A stretch of 64,000 nucleotides of DNA, from assembly GCF_009749525.1 (NCBI RefSeq), contig NZ_WOAC01000005.1:177846-241845 (forward strand), written 5' to 3'. This DNA comes from Mesorhizobium xinjiangense. Its GTDB lineage: Bacteria > Pseudomonadota > Alphaproteobacteria > Rhizobiales > Rhizobiaceae. A program made the translations under genes and the position numbers. The notes under the pieces are model-generated. The model did not search any database, was not told the origin of the DNA, and saw only the letters and a list, made by a program, of their open reading frames with translations. Of this stretch, positions 46,692-57,310 are shown one piece after another (the stretch's first letter is position 1; the number at the start of each line of letters is the position of its first letter).

Positions 46692-46816
46692 ATAGAAAAT
46701 GCTGGATCGCTGGCTGCGGCGAAATGTGTTGCGGTGGCGATGCGGCCTTATCCTCCATTGCCCTTTCGGCGCCTTTTCGTTATGTGCCGGTAGACCAATT
46801 CTGGAGAGGTTGCCCG

Positions 46817-47044
46817 ATGGCTGACAAAACACCGACCGGCCCCGTCGAGCTAGGTGCTGAGATGGATTATGCCGAGCATGAAAAGACCTATTCGCTCTTT
46901 CTGAACATCTCGAAATATCTTTGCATCATCTGCGCAGCGCTTTTGATCGCGATGGCCTGCGGTTTCTTTGCCGGGTTCGGCCTGATTTCCTCCACGCTGC
47001 TGTTCGTCATCATCGTCGGCCTCGGCTCCTACCTGCTGCGCTGA
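46817..47044 (+). CDS. aa3-type cytochrome c oxidase subunit IV
   Basis: A 75-residue single- or double-helix membrane protein of the small bacterial aa3 oxidase subunit IV family. The conserved soluble start is VELGAEMDYAEHEKTYSLFL, followed by hydrophobic LCIICAALLIAMACGFFAGFG and LLFVIIVGLGSYLL. It stabilises the cytochrome oxidase complex, whose main genes are not nearby. In rhizobia it is typically just upstream of pntAA, as here. GAGAGG is the binding site. Confidence 0.88.
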   Translation: MADKTPTGPVELGAEMDYAEHEKTYSLFLNISKYLCIICAALLIAMACGFFAGFGLISSTLLFVIIVGLGSYLLR

Positions 47045-47109
47045 CACGCCCCCGCGCCGCATCGGCGGCGGGTGGCCTGAGACGGTTCCAACCGAAAAGG
47101 GAGAAGGCG

Positions 47110-48393
47110 GTGGGACAGACCGTATTTGTGCCTAAGGAAACGGCTTCCGGAGAGGGGCGCGTCGCAGCGTCGCCGGAGACGGTCAAGCGTCTGGGTGGTC
47201 TTGGTCTGGCAGTCGTGGTCGAGCGCGGCGCCGGAGAGGGCTCGCGCATTCCCGATGGCGATTTCGAGGCTGCGGGCGCAACGATCGGCGGGTCTGCGGA
47301 AGCGGGCAAGGCCGATATCGTGCTCAAGGTGCGCCGGCCGACCGAGAGCGAACTGAAGACCTACAAAAAAGGCGCGGTCGTCCTCGCTTCGATGGACCCC
47401 TATGGCAACGAGGGGGCTGTCGCGGCCATGGGCAAGGCCGGCATATCCGCCTTCGCCATGGAATTCATGCCGCGCATCACGCGCGCGCAGTCGATGGACG
47501 TTCTGTCGAGCCAGGCAAACCTGGCCGGCTATCGGGCGGTCATCGATGCTGCGGCAGCCTATGACCGCGCACTGCCGATGATGATGACGGCGGCGGGTAC
47601 TGTGCCGGCAGCCAAGATCTTCGTCATGGGCGCGGGCGTTGCCGGCCTGCAGGCGATCGCCACGGCGCGGCGCCTGGGCGCCGTCGTGACGGCGACGGAC
47701 GTGCGCGCGGCTGCCGGAGAGCAGGTCGCTTCGCTCGGCGCCAAGTTCATCATGACGGATGCGCTGAAGGATGCCTCGGGCGAGGGCGGCTATGCGCGCG
47801 AGCTCACCGAGGCGGAGAAGAGGGCGCAGGCCGATCTCGTCGCCGACCACATCGCCAAGCAGGACATCGTGATCACCACGGCGCTCATTCCGGGCCGCCC
47901 GGCGCCGCGCCTGGTGTCGGCCGCGATGGTCGCCTTGATGAAGCCGGGTTCGGTCATCGTCGATCTGGCGGTGGAACGCGGCGGCAATGTCGAAGGGGCA
48001 AAGGCGGACGAGATCGTCACGACAGGCAACGGCGTGAAGATCCTCGGGCACACCAACATGGCCGGCCGCGTGGCGGCCTCGGCCTCGGCGCTTTATGCCA
48101 AGAACCTCTTTGCCTTCCTGGAGACGCTGGTCGACAAGGAGAAGCAGGAACTCGCCATCGATCGTGAGGACGAATTGGTCAAGGCGACGCTTTTGACGGA
48201 TGGCGGCAAGGTCGTGCACCCGGCATTCGCCGATGTGGCGTCGAAGCCCGAGAAGAAGCCTGCAAAAAAGACGCCGGCGAAGAAGACGGCTGGCAGCACG
48301 GCCAAGCCTGCGGCGAAGAAGCCGGCTGCGAAACGAACGGCCAAGACGGAAACCGCTACCGGGCAATCACCCAAGGCGGAGGGAGAAGGCTGA
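47110..48393 (+). CDS. pntAA: NAD(P) transhydrogenase subunit alpha part 1, with Lys/Ala-rich tail
   Basis: A 427-residue NAD(H)-binding component (domain I) of the proton-translocating transhydrogenase. Features are [47 protein letters not shown] in two parts, the Rossmann motif [25 protein letters not shown] in two parts, and [19 protein letters not shown]. From about residue 377 the protein ends in a Lys/Ala/Pro-rich tail ([17 protein letters not shown] and similar), resembling histone H1-like linkers and absent from the core fold. A GTG start at 47110 follows GGGAGAAGG. The stop overlaps the pntAB start by one base. Confidence 0.94.
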   Translation: MGQTVFVPKETASGEGRVAASPETVKRLGGLGLAVVVERGAGEGSRIPDGDFEAAGATIGGSAEAGKADIVLKVRRPTESELKTYKKGAVVLASMDPYGNEGAVAAMGKAGISAFAMEFMPRITRAQSMDVLSSQANLAGYRAVIDAAAAYDRALPMMMTAAGTVPAAKIFVMGAGVAGLQAIATARRLGAVVTATDVRAAAGEQVASLGAKFIMTDALKDASGEGGYARELTEAEKRAQADLVADHIAKQDIVITTALIPGRPAPRLVSAAMVALMKPGSVIVDLAVERGGNVEGAKADEIVTTGNGVKILGHTNMAGRVAASASALYAKNLFAFLETLVDKEKQELAIDREDELVKATLLTDGGKVVHPAFADVASKPEKKPAKKTPAKKTAGSTAKPAAKKPAAKRTAKTETATGQSPKAEGEG

Positions 48394-48812
48394 TGGAAAA
48401 GAGTGTGTTGGAGCAGGCGTTGGACCAGCTCGACCGGGCCTCGGCGGCGGCGCGGCTGGCGCTGGAGCAGATCGAGGGGTCTGCGGACGCGGCCGGCGCT
48501 TTGGCGCATGGCGCCACCGGCGGGGCGATCGACCCCTTCGTCTTCCGCTTCGCCATCTTTGTGCTGGCGATCTTCGTCGGCTATTACGTGGTCTGGTCGG
48601 TGACCCCGGCGCTGCACACACCCTTGATGTCGGTCACCAACGCCATTTCCTCGGTGATCGTCGTCGGTGCGCTGCTGGCGGTCGGCATTTCGGCCAGCGG
48701 CCTGGCGACCGGCTTCGGTTTCATTGCGCTGGTGCTGGCCTCGGTCAACATCTTCGGCGGCTTCCTGGTCACCCAGCGGATGCTCGCCATGTACAAGAAG
48801 AAAGAGAAGTGA
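48393..48812 (+). CDS. pntAB: NAD(P) transhydrogenase subunit alpha part 2
   Basis: A 139-residue membrane component (domain II part) of the split-type transhydrogenase. It has a soluble N-terminus ([21 protein letters not shown]) and three or four helices, including [43 protein letters not shown] and [23 protein letters not shown]. The stretch [11 protein letters not shown] is the conserved domain II core. It overlaps pntAA by one base and is seven bases from pntB. Confidence 0.94.
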   Translation: MEKSVLEQALDQLDRASAAARLALEQIEGSADAAGALAHGATGGAIDPFVFRFAIFVLAIFVGYYVVWSVTPALHTPLMSVTNAISSVIVVGALLAVGISASGLATGFGFIALVLASVNIFGGFLVTQRMLAMYKKKEK

Positions 48813-48819
48813 GCTGACG

Positions 48820-50217
<1,398 letters not shown>

Positions 50218-50601
50218 CAGCAATTCCGGACCGGGCCGCCCCGTGGCGGTACCGGACCGAGCTGCCGCGGGCCGCGTTCTGACCGCTTTTTCGAGTGACG
50301 GTGTGAGGCGGTCCCGCGGGCTGCCTCACCAGCATGATCCATGCGTGCCCGTCGAGGCCGAAGTGGTGCCTGTCACAATGGAACACTCACCGCCGACCAG
50401 GGTCCCGACTGTGAGCGGGCCGAAGCGCTGATGGGCATGCCGAGCGATGTTCCAGGGCATCGGACGCAGCCATGGAACAGATAACTATTTTGACTGCGAC
50501 GCACGGTTGATTGATCCCCTTGCATCCCCGCAGGCGCATATTCATGCCCTGAAATTTGCCTGTGGTCGGATATTCTCCAGGAATTCAATGGAAGCAGAGT
50601 G
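50218..50601. promoter_or_regulatory. 384-base gap between pntB and the first sulfur permease
   Basis: The first part is GC-rich with short complementary stretches (gccgccccgtggcgg at 50236-50250) that could act as a terminator for pntB. The promoter-proximal part near 50555-50585 includes gatattctccaggaattc, with the small dyad ATTC-TCCAG-GAAT. No open frame of merit and no recognised RNA element was seen. Confidence 0.4.
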
Positions 50602-51690
50602 ATGGATCTTGTTCCACTCATAGAGCGGTTTGGCGAGCCAGGAGCCGCGGCCCTTGGCGGCGCCGCGATCGCGCTGGCATTCGGCTTTTTTGCCCAGCGC
50701 AGTGCGTTCTGCACCCGTTCGGCGGTTCTCGATATCGTCCGCGGCAGGGACCTGAAAGCGCTCGCCACCTGGAGCGCCGGTTTCGCCGCCGCCGTTCTCA
50801 GCGTCCAGCTTCTCCTCACCTTTGGCCAGTTGGATGTGGTGGAGACGCGTTTCTTCTCCACTGCGCAGTCTCTCTCGGGTGCGCTGATCGGCGGCGCGCT
50901 GTTCGGGCTCGGCATGGTTCTCACACGCGGCTGCATTTCCCGCCTGCTGGTGCTGTCGGCTACCGGCAATCTGCGCGCCCTCTACGGCAGCATCATCGTC
51001 GGCGTTGTGGGCCTTGCGACCTATAGCGGCGTGCTGGTGCCGTTGCGCGATGCGCTCGGCGGATTGTGGAGCACGGCACAGATCGGCGGCAACGACATTC
51101 TCGCCCATGCCGGCCTCGGCCAAGGGGCGGGTGTCGTGGTCGGGCTTGTCTTGGCTTTCGGAGCACTCGCGCTGTCCCTCAGATCCGGCCTGTCGCCGTG
51201 GCGGAATCTGGGTGGCGTCGGCGTCGGGCTCACCGTCGCGGCAGGCTGGTGGTTCACCTATACGCTGTCCCTTCAGGTCTTCGAGCCGATCCAGGCCGAA
51301 AGCCTTTCCTTCATCCGGCCGCTCGCCACCACAGGCGAACTCGCGATCGGCAACGGCGCGGTTGCCAGCCTCGACCAGGGGGTGCTCGCCGGCGTTCTGA
51401 TCGGCGCCTTCGTTGCCGCCGTCCTGTTTCGTGATTTCCGCGTGGTCACCTTTTCAGATCCGGGCGCGCCTTCGGTGCTGCGCTATACCGCAGGCGCCGC
51501 GCTGATGGGCTTCGGCGGCATCCTCGCGGTTGGCTGCACGGTTGGCGCCGGTCTAACGGGAGGATCGGTGTTGGCGCTTTCCTCGATCGTGGGGCTTGCA
51601 GCGATGGTGACGAGCGCGGCGATTGCCGACCGCGTTGTCGACGGGCGAGCGGTGAAATCCGGCGGACAAATGCCTGCCCCGGCGGAATAG
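50602..51690 (+). CDS. YeeE/YedE-family sulfur-compound permease
   Basis: A 362-residue membrane protein of the YeeE/YedE (TsuA-like) family, thought to import thiosulfate or related sulfur species. Cysteine-containing conserved motifs are QRSAFCTRSAVLD near residues 34-46, GMVLTRGCISRLL near 109-121, and the C-terminal GGILAVGCTVGAGLTGGSVLALSS in two parts. Many hydrophobic helices fill the rest. The ATG at 50602 follows GGAAG; a GTG one codon earlier is possible. It is convergent with soxD, 12 bases from its stop. A second member of the family lies at 60587-61681. Confidence 0.87.
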   Translation: MDLVPLIERFGEPGAAALGGAAIALAFGFFAQRSAFCTRSAVLDIVRGRDLKALATWSAGFAAAVLSVQLLLTFGQLDVVETRFFSTAQSLSGALIGGALFGLGMVLTRGCISRLLVLSATGNLRALYGSIIVGVVGLATYSGVLVPLRDALGGLWSTAQIGGNDILAHAGLGQGAGVVVGLVLAFGALALSLRSGLSPWRNLGGVGVGLTVAAGWWFTYTLSLQVFEPIQAESLSFIRPLATTGELAIGNGAVASLDQGVLAGVLIGAFVAAVLFRDFRVVTFSDPGAPSVLRYTAGAALMGFGGILAVGCTVGAGLTGGSVLALSSIVGLAAMVTSAAIADRVVDGRAVKSGGQMPAPAE

Positions 51691-51702
51691 GCGCCGGCTC
51701 TC

Positions 51703-52815
51703 CTAATCGATCGAGCCGCCTGAAGCCTCGTCCTCGTTCCCATCCTCCGGCGTCACGTCCAGCACCGCGGCGTGCATGGTGATCTTGGCCTTGCCCGGCT
51801 TGCAGTTCCTCATGCAGGGATCGGCGGCTTCCGCGTAGTGCGGCTCCGAAAGCCTGTCGTCCACGACGAAACCATCCTCGTTCGGCAGCTCGATCGAGGT
51901 GAAATTCTCCTTGCTGAGCTCGAATTCCTGATCGGTAACAACGTCGTTGAGGTAGAGCACATAGGCCGTGAGCGCATAGACCTCGTCATCGGTCAGCGAG
52001 CGCGCGTCGCCGAACGGCATGGCGCGGCGGATATAGTCGTAGACGGTGGAGAGATAAGGCCAGTAGGAGCCGATCGTCTTGACCGGCCGCTCCCGGGTCA
52101 GCGTGTCGAAGCCGCCGGCCAGCACCGGCCAGCGCCCGATCGCCTCGCCGAAATCGCCGTGGCACGAGGCGCAGCGTTCGGTATAGAGCGGCTCGCCTTC
52201 CATCACCGTTCCGCTGCCTTCCGGCAGCCCCAGCCCGTCCGGGCGCACGTCGATGTCCCAGGCGGTGATCTCCTGTTCCGTGGCCGGGCGGCCGAGATGC
52301 AGCACACCATGGGTTGGGATGGGCCGCACGATCGCAGTCTTTTCTTCCGGGGTTGGAGCTTTCCCTTCCGCCCTCGCCTCCGGCTCCACGACGGGAGCGG
52401 ATGCTTCCTCGGCCGGTGCCGTATCCGCCTGTTTGGAAAAGCGCTTCAGATAAGCCGTGAGATCGGAGACATCTCCTTCGTCTTTCAACCCCGGGAAAGC
52501 CATACGCGTGCCTTTGACCGAGGCGCGCGGGTTGGCCAGGAAGTGGCCCAGCGTTTCTTCATCCCAGACCAGGCCGCTTGCGCCGGCTTCCTTCATCGCC
52601 TTGGAATAGTTGAAGCCCTCAATTGTGCCGGCAGTGCGGCCGAACAGCTCGTTCAGATGAGGGCCTATGCGATTCCTGGCGCTATCGCCCACCATGTGGC
52701 AGGCCTTGCATTTTGCGAACACCTTTTCGCCGGCCGTTGCATCCTGCGCGTGCGCCGCTGCGGGGATGGCCAGCAAGGTGGCGGCCGCGACAACGACCTC
52801 AAGAAATCTCGACAT
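51703..52815 (-). CDS. soxD: Sulfite dehydrogenase cytochrome subunit SoxD
   Basis: A 370-residue periplasmic diheme cytochrome c, the electron-accepting partner of SoxC in the sulfane dehydrogenase that oxidises the SoxY-bound sulfur to the sulfone level. The signal peptide ends AAAHAQ near residue 24. Heme motifs are CKACH (Cys36, Cys39, His40) and CASCH (Cys215, Cys218, His219), linked by an Ala/Pro/Glu-rich stretch at 130-160. The ATG at 52815, preceded by GGAG, lies inside the soxC end, giving a 17-base overlap. Two upstream ATGs give longer N-termini but poorer signal peptides. Confidence 0.92.
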   Translation of the reverse strand: MSRFLEVVVAAATLLAIPAAAHAQDATAGEKVFAKCKACHMVGDSARNRIGPHLNELFGRTAGTIEGFNYSKAMKEAGASGLVWDEETLGHFLANPRASVKGTRMAFPGLKDEGDVSDLTAYLKRFSKQADTAPAEEASAPVVEPEARAEGKAPTPEEKTAIVRPIPTHGVLHLGRPATEQEITAWDIDVRPDGLGLPEGSGTVMEGEPLYTERCASCHGDFGEAIGRWPVLAGGFDTLTRERPVKTIGSYWPYLSTVYDYIRRAMPFGDARSLTDDEVYALTAYVLYLNDVVTDQEFELSKENFTSIELPNEDGFVVDDRLSEPHYAEAADPCMRNCKPGKAKITMHAAVLDVTPEDGNEDEASGGSID

Positions 52816-54064
52816 TTTCGACCGCTCCATCTTTAGCGACATGCCAGGTCTGGATTCCGTTGTTGTGGTAGATCGAATTCTCGCCACGCGCGGCGCGCAG
52901 CTCGTTTTTCGTCGGCTGCACGAAGCCTTTTTCATCGATGGCGCGGGATTGCAGGAAGAGCTCCGAGCCGTCCCAATCGAATTCGTGGTAGAAGCGGTGC
53001 AGGGCCTTGGAAAAGCTCGGCCCGTCAAGCCGCGCCGTCGTCCAGTTGCGGCCGCCATCGAGGGAAACATCCACTCGGCTGATCGCGCCGTTGCCCGACC
53101 AGGCGAGCCCCGTCAGGACCGCGCGCCCCTTGCCATGGGTGATCGGCGCCTGCGGGCTGGGGCTGGTGATGACGGACTTCACGTCCATCACCCAGGTGAA
53201 GCGCCGCGCCTTTCCATTGGCGAGCAGGTCGGTGTATTTCGACGTTTCCTCGCGCTGGTGCCAGGGTTTGTCGCCGACCTCGATGCGGCGCAGCCACTTG
53301 ACCCACATATTGCCTTCCCATCCGGGCAGGACCAGGCGGAGCGGATAGCCCTGTTCGGGTCTCAGGGCTTCGCCGTTCATCTTCCATGCGACCAGGCAAT
53401 CCTCCAGCCCCTTTTCGAGCGGCAGTGAACGCGTCATCGCGGATGCGTCCGCGCCTTCGGCGAGCAGCCACTTGGCGCTCTCCTTCACGCCGGCTTCGCG
53501 CAGCAGGTGCTTGAGCCGCACGCCCGTGTACATCACGCAATGCACCATGCCGTGCGTGTACTGGCAGCCGTTGAGCTGGGCGCCGCGCCATTCCATGCCC
53601 GAATTCGCCGCACATTCCAGGAAATAGACATGGTTTTCGCGCGGAAAGCGCATCAGGTCGCCCATCGTGAAGACCAACGGGGTCTCCACCAGGCCGTTGA
53701 TCATCAGCCGGTGCTGTGCGGGATCGATGTCCGCGATGCCGGCATGGTGGCGCTCGAAGCAAAGCCCGTTCGGCGTGATGATGCCGTCCAACTCGTGGAG
53801 AGGGGTGAAATTCACCGAAGAGATCGGGTCCGCCGTCAGCCAAGGCACGTCCTGGCGGACGACATGGCTTTCATATTGCGACGGATGGCCATAGGGCCGC
53901 GCGTCGACGCCGTCGCCGAGGTAGCGGTTCCAGTCCTGGACTTCGGTGATCGCCGGATCGCCTTCGGCCATGGCGCGGCCGGACACTGCCGCTGCGGCCG
54001 CTGCAGCGCCTGCCGTCAGGCCGCCTTTGAGAAAGCTGCGCCGGGAGGATTTCATTTCGGTCAT
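52799..54064 (-). CDS. soxC: Sulfane/sulfite dehydrogenase molybdenum subunit SoxC
   Basis: A 421-residue molybdoprotein of the sulfite-oxidase family, periplasmic via a Tat leader (MKSSRRSFLKGGLTAGAAAA). The molybdenum-ligating Cys151 is in VYFLECAANSGMEWR. Further family features are CVMYTGVRLKHLL, WKMNGEALRPEQGYPLRLVLPGWEGN in two parts, and a dimerisation domain from about residue 290. It removes electrons from the SoxY-bound sulfane sulfur, allowing complete thiosulfate oxidation without stored sulfur. It overlaps soxD. A repeat element separates it from soxB upstream, so it may have its own promoter at the box near 54101. Confidence 0.93.
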   Translation of the reverse strand: MTEMKSSRRSFLKGGLTAGAAAAAAAVSGRAMAEGDPAITEVQDWNRYLGDGVDARPYGHPSQYESHVVRQDVPWLTADPISSVNFTPLHELDGIITPNGLCFERHHAGIADIDPAQHRLMINGLVETPLVFTMGDLMRFPRENHVYFLECAANSGMEWRGAQLNGCQYTHGMVHCVMYTGVRLKHLLREAGVKESAKWLLAEGADASAMTRSLPLEKGLEDCLVAWKMNGEALRPEQGYPLRLVLPGWEGNMWVKWLRRIEVGDKPWHQREETSKYTDLLANGKARRFTWVMDVKSVITSPSPQAPITHGKGRAVLTGLAWSGNGAISRVDVSLDGGRNWTTARLDGPSFSKALHRFYHEFDWDGSELFLQSRAIDEKGFVQPTKNELRAARGENSIYHNNGIQTWHVAKDGAVENVEIS

Positions 54065-54100
54065 TGCCCGCAGGTCCCGAGTATCGCGTGAAATCAATAC

Positions 54101-54121
54101 ATATGATTTTTTATATGTATC
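54101..54121. promoter_or_regulatory. Candidate sox regulatory box upstream of soxC
   Basis: The 21-base AT-rich element starts ATATGATTTTTTATATGTAT and lies about 37 bases before the soxC start. It matches the element upstream of soxX at 16 of 21 positions and is overlaid by a wider dyad, ATACATAT (54097-54104) with ATATGTAT (54113-54120). It is a candidate operator for the ArsR-type regulator encoded at 60177. Confidence 0.55.
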
Positions 54122-54164
54122 ACGCTGGACCGGCGCTGTCCAACCCAAACGGCAGGATGATTTC

Positions 54165-54277
54165 AGCGCGCGTTCGCTTCAAACGGACACGTTTGAAGCA
54201 AAGATATGCGCGCCAGATCAATATGCCGGAACATGTACCTTTCGCTCAAACGATTCCGTTTGAGCGGGACATGCTCT
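54165..54277 (+). repeat. Double-hairpin intergenic repeat, copy 1
   Basis: About 113 bases consisting of two stem-loops. The first is TTCAAACG...CGTTTGAA around 54178-54197, and the second is CGCTCAAACG-ATTC-CGTTTGAGCG around 54243-54266. They are joined by a conserved linker (aagatatgcgcgccagatca). A copy more than 90 percent identical by eye is present in reverse orientation at 63741-63853. The element lies between soxC and soxB, and its right edge meets the soxB stop codon. It may affect read-through from soxB to soxCD. Confidence 0.8.
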
Positions 54278-55967
54278 ATCCGGCGATGGCGACCGAGCGG
54301 TTTTCCTCCAGGCGAACCACGGGATTGTTTGCCAGATATTCCTCGACCACGTCCCAGATCGGCGGGCCTTCGGTTTCCTCGTTCACGGAAGCCCAACCGC
54401 CGACCACATAGTCCTTGGCGGAATCGATCGGCTCCCCGGTCTTGAGCAATGTCATTGCGGACACGCGGCTGCCCATTTCGGCTTGCGGATCGATCGTGTA
54501 GGCCATGCCACCGACGCGCACCATGTCGCCGCCCTGCTGGTAATACGGATCCTTGTTGAACAGATTGTCGGCCACATCCTCGAGGATCGCCTTGATCGTC
54601 TCGCCGCTCATGGTCGAGCGGTATGCCGCCGGGTAGGTCATGGCGCAGGCGCTGTAGAGATCCTCAACGGTGATCGCCTGGCCGGGCAGCAGCGACGCGC
54701 CCCAGCGGAATCCGGGCGACAATGAGATGTCGGCCTCACGGACCTCCATCAGCGCCTGGCAGAAAAGATCGTCGAACGTCCCGTTGAAATTGCCGCGCCG
54801 GTAGAGGAGCGACTCGGTGGTGGCCAGCTCGCGCTTGAGTTCCGCCTCATGGGGCTCGCGAAGGCGGGAAACGAGGCTCGTGGTTTCCGCGTCCGGGGTG
54901 ATCACGTCGGAGAAGATCGGGATCAGCCGGTGGCGGAAGCCCTTCATCTCACCACCCTGCACGTCGAGATCGAGGCGGGTGACGAATTTCCCGTGCGAGC
55001 CGCTGGCGATCACCAGCGTCTTGCCGACGACGACAGGTTCGGGAAGCGCATCGTGGGTGTGGCCACTCAGGATGACGTCGATGCCGGGAACGCGCGACGC
55101 CAATTTGCGATCCACATCGAAACCGTTGTGGGATAGGAGGACGACAAGCTCTGCACCATCGGCGCGCGCGGCCTCGACATTCGCCGCCACGTCTTCTTCA
55201 CGAATGCCGAACGACCAGTCGGGAATCAGCCAGGAGGGATTGGCGATCGGCGTATAGGGGAAGGCCTGCCCGAGAACGGCGATCTTCACGCCGCCCTTCT
55301 CGAACAGCTTATAGGCTTCGAATGCCGGCTCGTTCCACTCCGCGTCATAGATGTTGCCGCCGAGGAAGGGAAAAGCCAGCCCGTCGATGATTTCCTGGAC
55401 GCGCTCGGTGCCATAGGTGAACTCCCAATGGCCGGTCATGGCGTCGGGCGACAGGGTATTCATCGCCTCGACCATGTCCTGTCCCTTGGTCTGAAGCGCG
55501 GTGTAGCTGCCCTGCCACGTGTCGCCGCCATCGAGCAGCAGCATGTTGTCGGCGCGTTCGGCGCGGATGCGCTTGACCACCGTCGCGATGCGGTCGAAGC
55601 CGCCCATCCTGCCATAGGTATTGGCAAGGGCGGTGAAGTCGTCCGAGGTCAGCGCATAGGCTTGCGGGCTGCCGGGCTCGATGTCGTACAGCTTCAGGAA
55701 ATCCGCGCCGGTGACATGCGGTGGCAGGCCGGCGGCTTCGCCGACGCCGATATTGGCCGAAGGCTCGCGGAAATAGAGGGGCATCAGCTGCGCGTGGATG
55801 TCGGTCAGGTGGACCAGCGTCACATTGCCGAAGCTGCGGAAATCGAGAAGGTCGTTCTCGGTCAATCCCTGCTGGGCCGCGGCGCGCGACCAGTTGCCGA
55901 TAAGCGCGGGACTGGCGAGCGCCGACAAGGCGGCGCCGGCCATCAGGAATTCGCGTCGTGAAATCAT
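54276..55967 (-). CDS. soxB: Thiosulfohydrolase SoxB
   Basis: A 563-residue periplasmic di-manganese hydrolase that releases sulfate from the SoxY-bound thiosulfonate. The Tat-type leader is MISRREFLMAGAALSALAS. Metal-binding metallophosphatase motifs are VTLVHLTDIHAQLMPLY, LLLDGGDTWQGSYTAL, MTGHWEFTYG, LLSHNGFD and ILSGHTHDAL. A 5'-nucleotidase C-terminal domain follows (GNFNGTFDDLFCQAL, GETIKAILED). The ATG at 55967 gives the normal leader; a start five codons earlier is unlikely. It follows soxA and ends at the repeat element. Confidence 0.95.
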   Translation of the reverse strand: MISRREFLMAGAALSALASPALIGNWSRAAAQQGLTENDLLDFRSFGNVTLVHLTDIHAQLMPLYFREPSANIGVGEAAGLPPHVTGADFLKLYDIEPGSPQAYALTSDDFTALANTYGRMGGFDRIATVVKRIRAERADNMLLLDGGDTWQGSYTALQTKGQDMVEAMNTLSPDAMTGHWEFTYGTERVQEIIDGLAFPFLGGNIYDAEWNEPAFEAYKLFEKGGVKIAVLGQAFPYTPIANPSWLIPDWSFGIREEDVAANVEAARADGAELVVLLSHNGFDVDRKLASRVPGIDVILSGHTHDALPEPVVVGKTLVIASGSHGKFVTRLDLDVQGGEMKGFRHRLIPIFSDVITPDAETTSLVSRLREPHEAELKRELATTESLLYRRGNFNGTFDDLFCQALMEVREADISLSPGFRWGASLLPGQAITVEDLYSACAMTYPAAYRSTMSGETIKAILEDVADNLFNKDPYYQQGGDMVRVGGMAYTIDPQAEMGSRVSAMTLLKTGEPIDSAKDYVVGGWASVNEETEGPPIWDVVEEYLANNPVVRLEENRSVAIAG

Positions 55968-56061
55968 TCGCCCGTCTCGCAATCAGGTTTCACCGGTCCG
56001 GCGGCTGGCCAGAGTCTCTCATTGCCGGATGATGGCGGGCCTGCTCGCCCGCCGGACCATG

Positions 56062-56925
56062 TTATTGGCGGACCGCGGGTGTCTCGACCGACAATCCCGT
56101 GCCGCGCCAGGTCACGTAGACTTCCAGCGCCATAAGCTCGTCGGAGAAAGCGTCCGGAAACTCCGCCCGCGTATCGCGGATGCAGCCGCGAAAGCGATTG
56201 TGCAGCGAAACCATGTTCGCCTGCTTGAGCCGATAGGTGGGAAAGCCGTTGGCCTGGCCCTGGCTCAGATGGTCGGCGCGGATGTGCTGGCCGGAATTGG
56301 CCTCATGGCAGGAAGCGCAGGCCAGATTGAGCTGTCCGGTGCGCAGATAATATCGTTCCTTGCCGTGCTCCCACCAGCTTTGCATCTGGCCCTCGCCAAG
56401 GTCGAGTTCCACCGGTTCGCCGAGCGACTGATGCTTGATGAAGGTGGTGAGCGCCTTCTGCTCGCCGGCATCGAACTTGTATGGCTCGAGGCCCATCTGT
56501 TCGACGCGGCATTTGTCGATCTGAAGTTCGATGTTGATCGGCCGCTCGGAATCCGCATCCCAGGTCGGATAATGCGCAGCGACGCCGGCCATGCTTTCGG
56601 CCGCGTCGTCATGGCAGGACGCGCAGGACTTGCCCGCCGCTCCCTCGACGGTGTTCCAGATTTCCTCTCCGCGCTCGACATAGAGCATGCCCGGATTCTC
56701 GAACGAATCGGCCTCCAGAGCCCGCGTCTCCGCCTCGCGGAACAGCCAGCCCGAGAGCACGTCGTCAAAGGGGAGGCCTTCGGCCGCCTTTGTCCGCGTC
56801 GTCATCTCGACGCCGTCGATGCTGAGCGTCTCTTCGACCGGCTCGGCCAGTGCCGCCGGCAGTGCCAGCGCACAGGCCAGGACTGCGCCTGCGCCGATTG
56901 CGGCAAGTTTCCTGTTCACGGCCAT
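56062..56925 (-). CDS. soxA: Sulfur-oxidation diheme cytochrome SoxA
   Basis: A 287-residue periplasmic diheme cytochrome c that, with SoxX, joins thiosulfate to the SoxY cysteine. The signal peptide ends near residue 27 (ALPAALA). Heme motifs are CASCH at Cys101/Cys104/His105 and CASCH at Cys203/Cys206/His207. Cys248 in NRFRGCIRDTR is the conserved cysteine heme ligand that carries the persulfide. Cys139 probably ligates the other heme, so this is the two-heme SoxA type. Length fits the family. Confidence 0.95.
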   Translation of the reverse strand: MAVNRKLAAIGAGAVLACALALPAALAEPVEETLSIDGVEMTTRTKAAEGLPFDDVLSGWLFREAETRALEADSFENPGMLYVERGEEIWNTVEGAAGKSCASCHDDAAESMAGVAAHYPTWDADSERPINIELQIDKCRVEQMGLEPYKFDAGEQKALTTFIKHQSLGEPVELDLGEGQMQSWWEHGKERYYLRTGQLNLACASCHEANSGQHIRADHLSQGQANGFPTYRLKQANMVSLHNRFRGCIRDTRAEFPDAFSDELMALEVYVTWRGTGLSVETPAVRQ

Positions 56926-56962
56926 CCTCCCAAGCTGTGCCGCGCTCCGGCGGCCCCCGACC

Positions 56963-57289
56963 TTACTTCACTTCGATCTGTTTTTCGGTTTCGTAGACCG
57001 AACCGTCATCGTCTACCCAGGCGAATTTGAAGGTCCCGCTTTCAGCCACCTTGGCATTGAACTCAAAATAGGGATTTGCCGAAATTGCCGGATCGATATC
57101 GCACGAGAACACCGGCTGCCCGTTGAAGTCGCAGGTGAACTTGTTGATGATCTTGCGCGGGATCGTGTCGCCTTGCTTGTCCTTGCGCTGACCGGACTCC
57201 ATCTCGTGGCTGATCAGCGTCTTGATCGTAATTACCTCGCCGGCCGCAGCCGACTTCGGCACCTTTACGCGTGGTTTGGGAGTAGCCAT
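56963..57289 (-). CDS. soxZ: Sulfur carrier partner SoxZ
   Basis: A 108-residue immunoglobulin-like protein that pairs with SoxY to form the sulfur-substrate carrier. Recognisable are PRVKVPKSAAAGEVITIKTLISHEMESGQR in two parts, PRKIINKFTCDFNGQPVFSCDI and the C-terminal GTFKFAWVDDDGSVYETEKQIEV in two parts. It has no signal peptide and is exported with SoxY through the Tat route in this system. It lies 21 bases after soxY. Confidence 0.95.
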   Translation of the reverse strand: MATPKPRVKVPKSAAAGEVITIKTLISHEMESGQRKDKQGDTIPRKIINKFTCDFNGQPVFSCDIDPAISANPYFEFNAKVAESGTFKFAWVDDDGSVYETEKQIEVK

Positions 57290-57310
57290 CCGAATAGTCC
57301 TTCCTGAAGG

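Noticed and set aside
46635..46816. A riboswitch upstream of the transhydrogenase operon
   Set aside because: No conserved helices of a known riboswitch class were recognised; only a weak promoter-like pair is present.
54163..54396. A 77-residue minus-strand frame over repeat copy 1
   Set aside because: It translates the repeat and the end of soxB in another frame.
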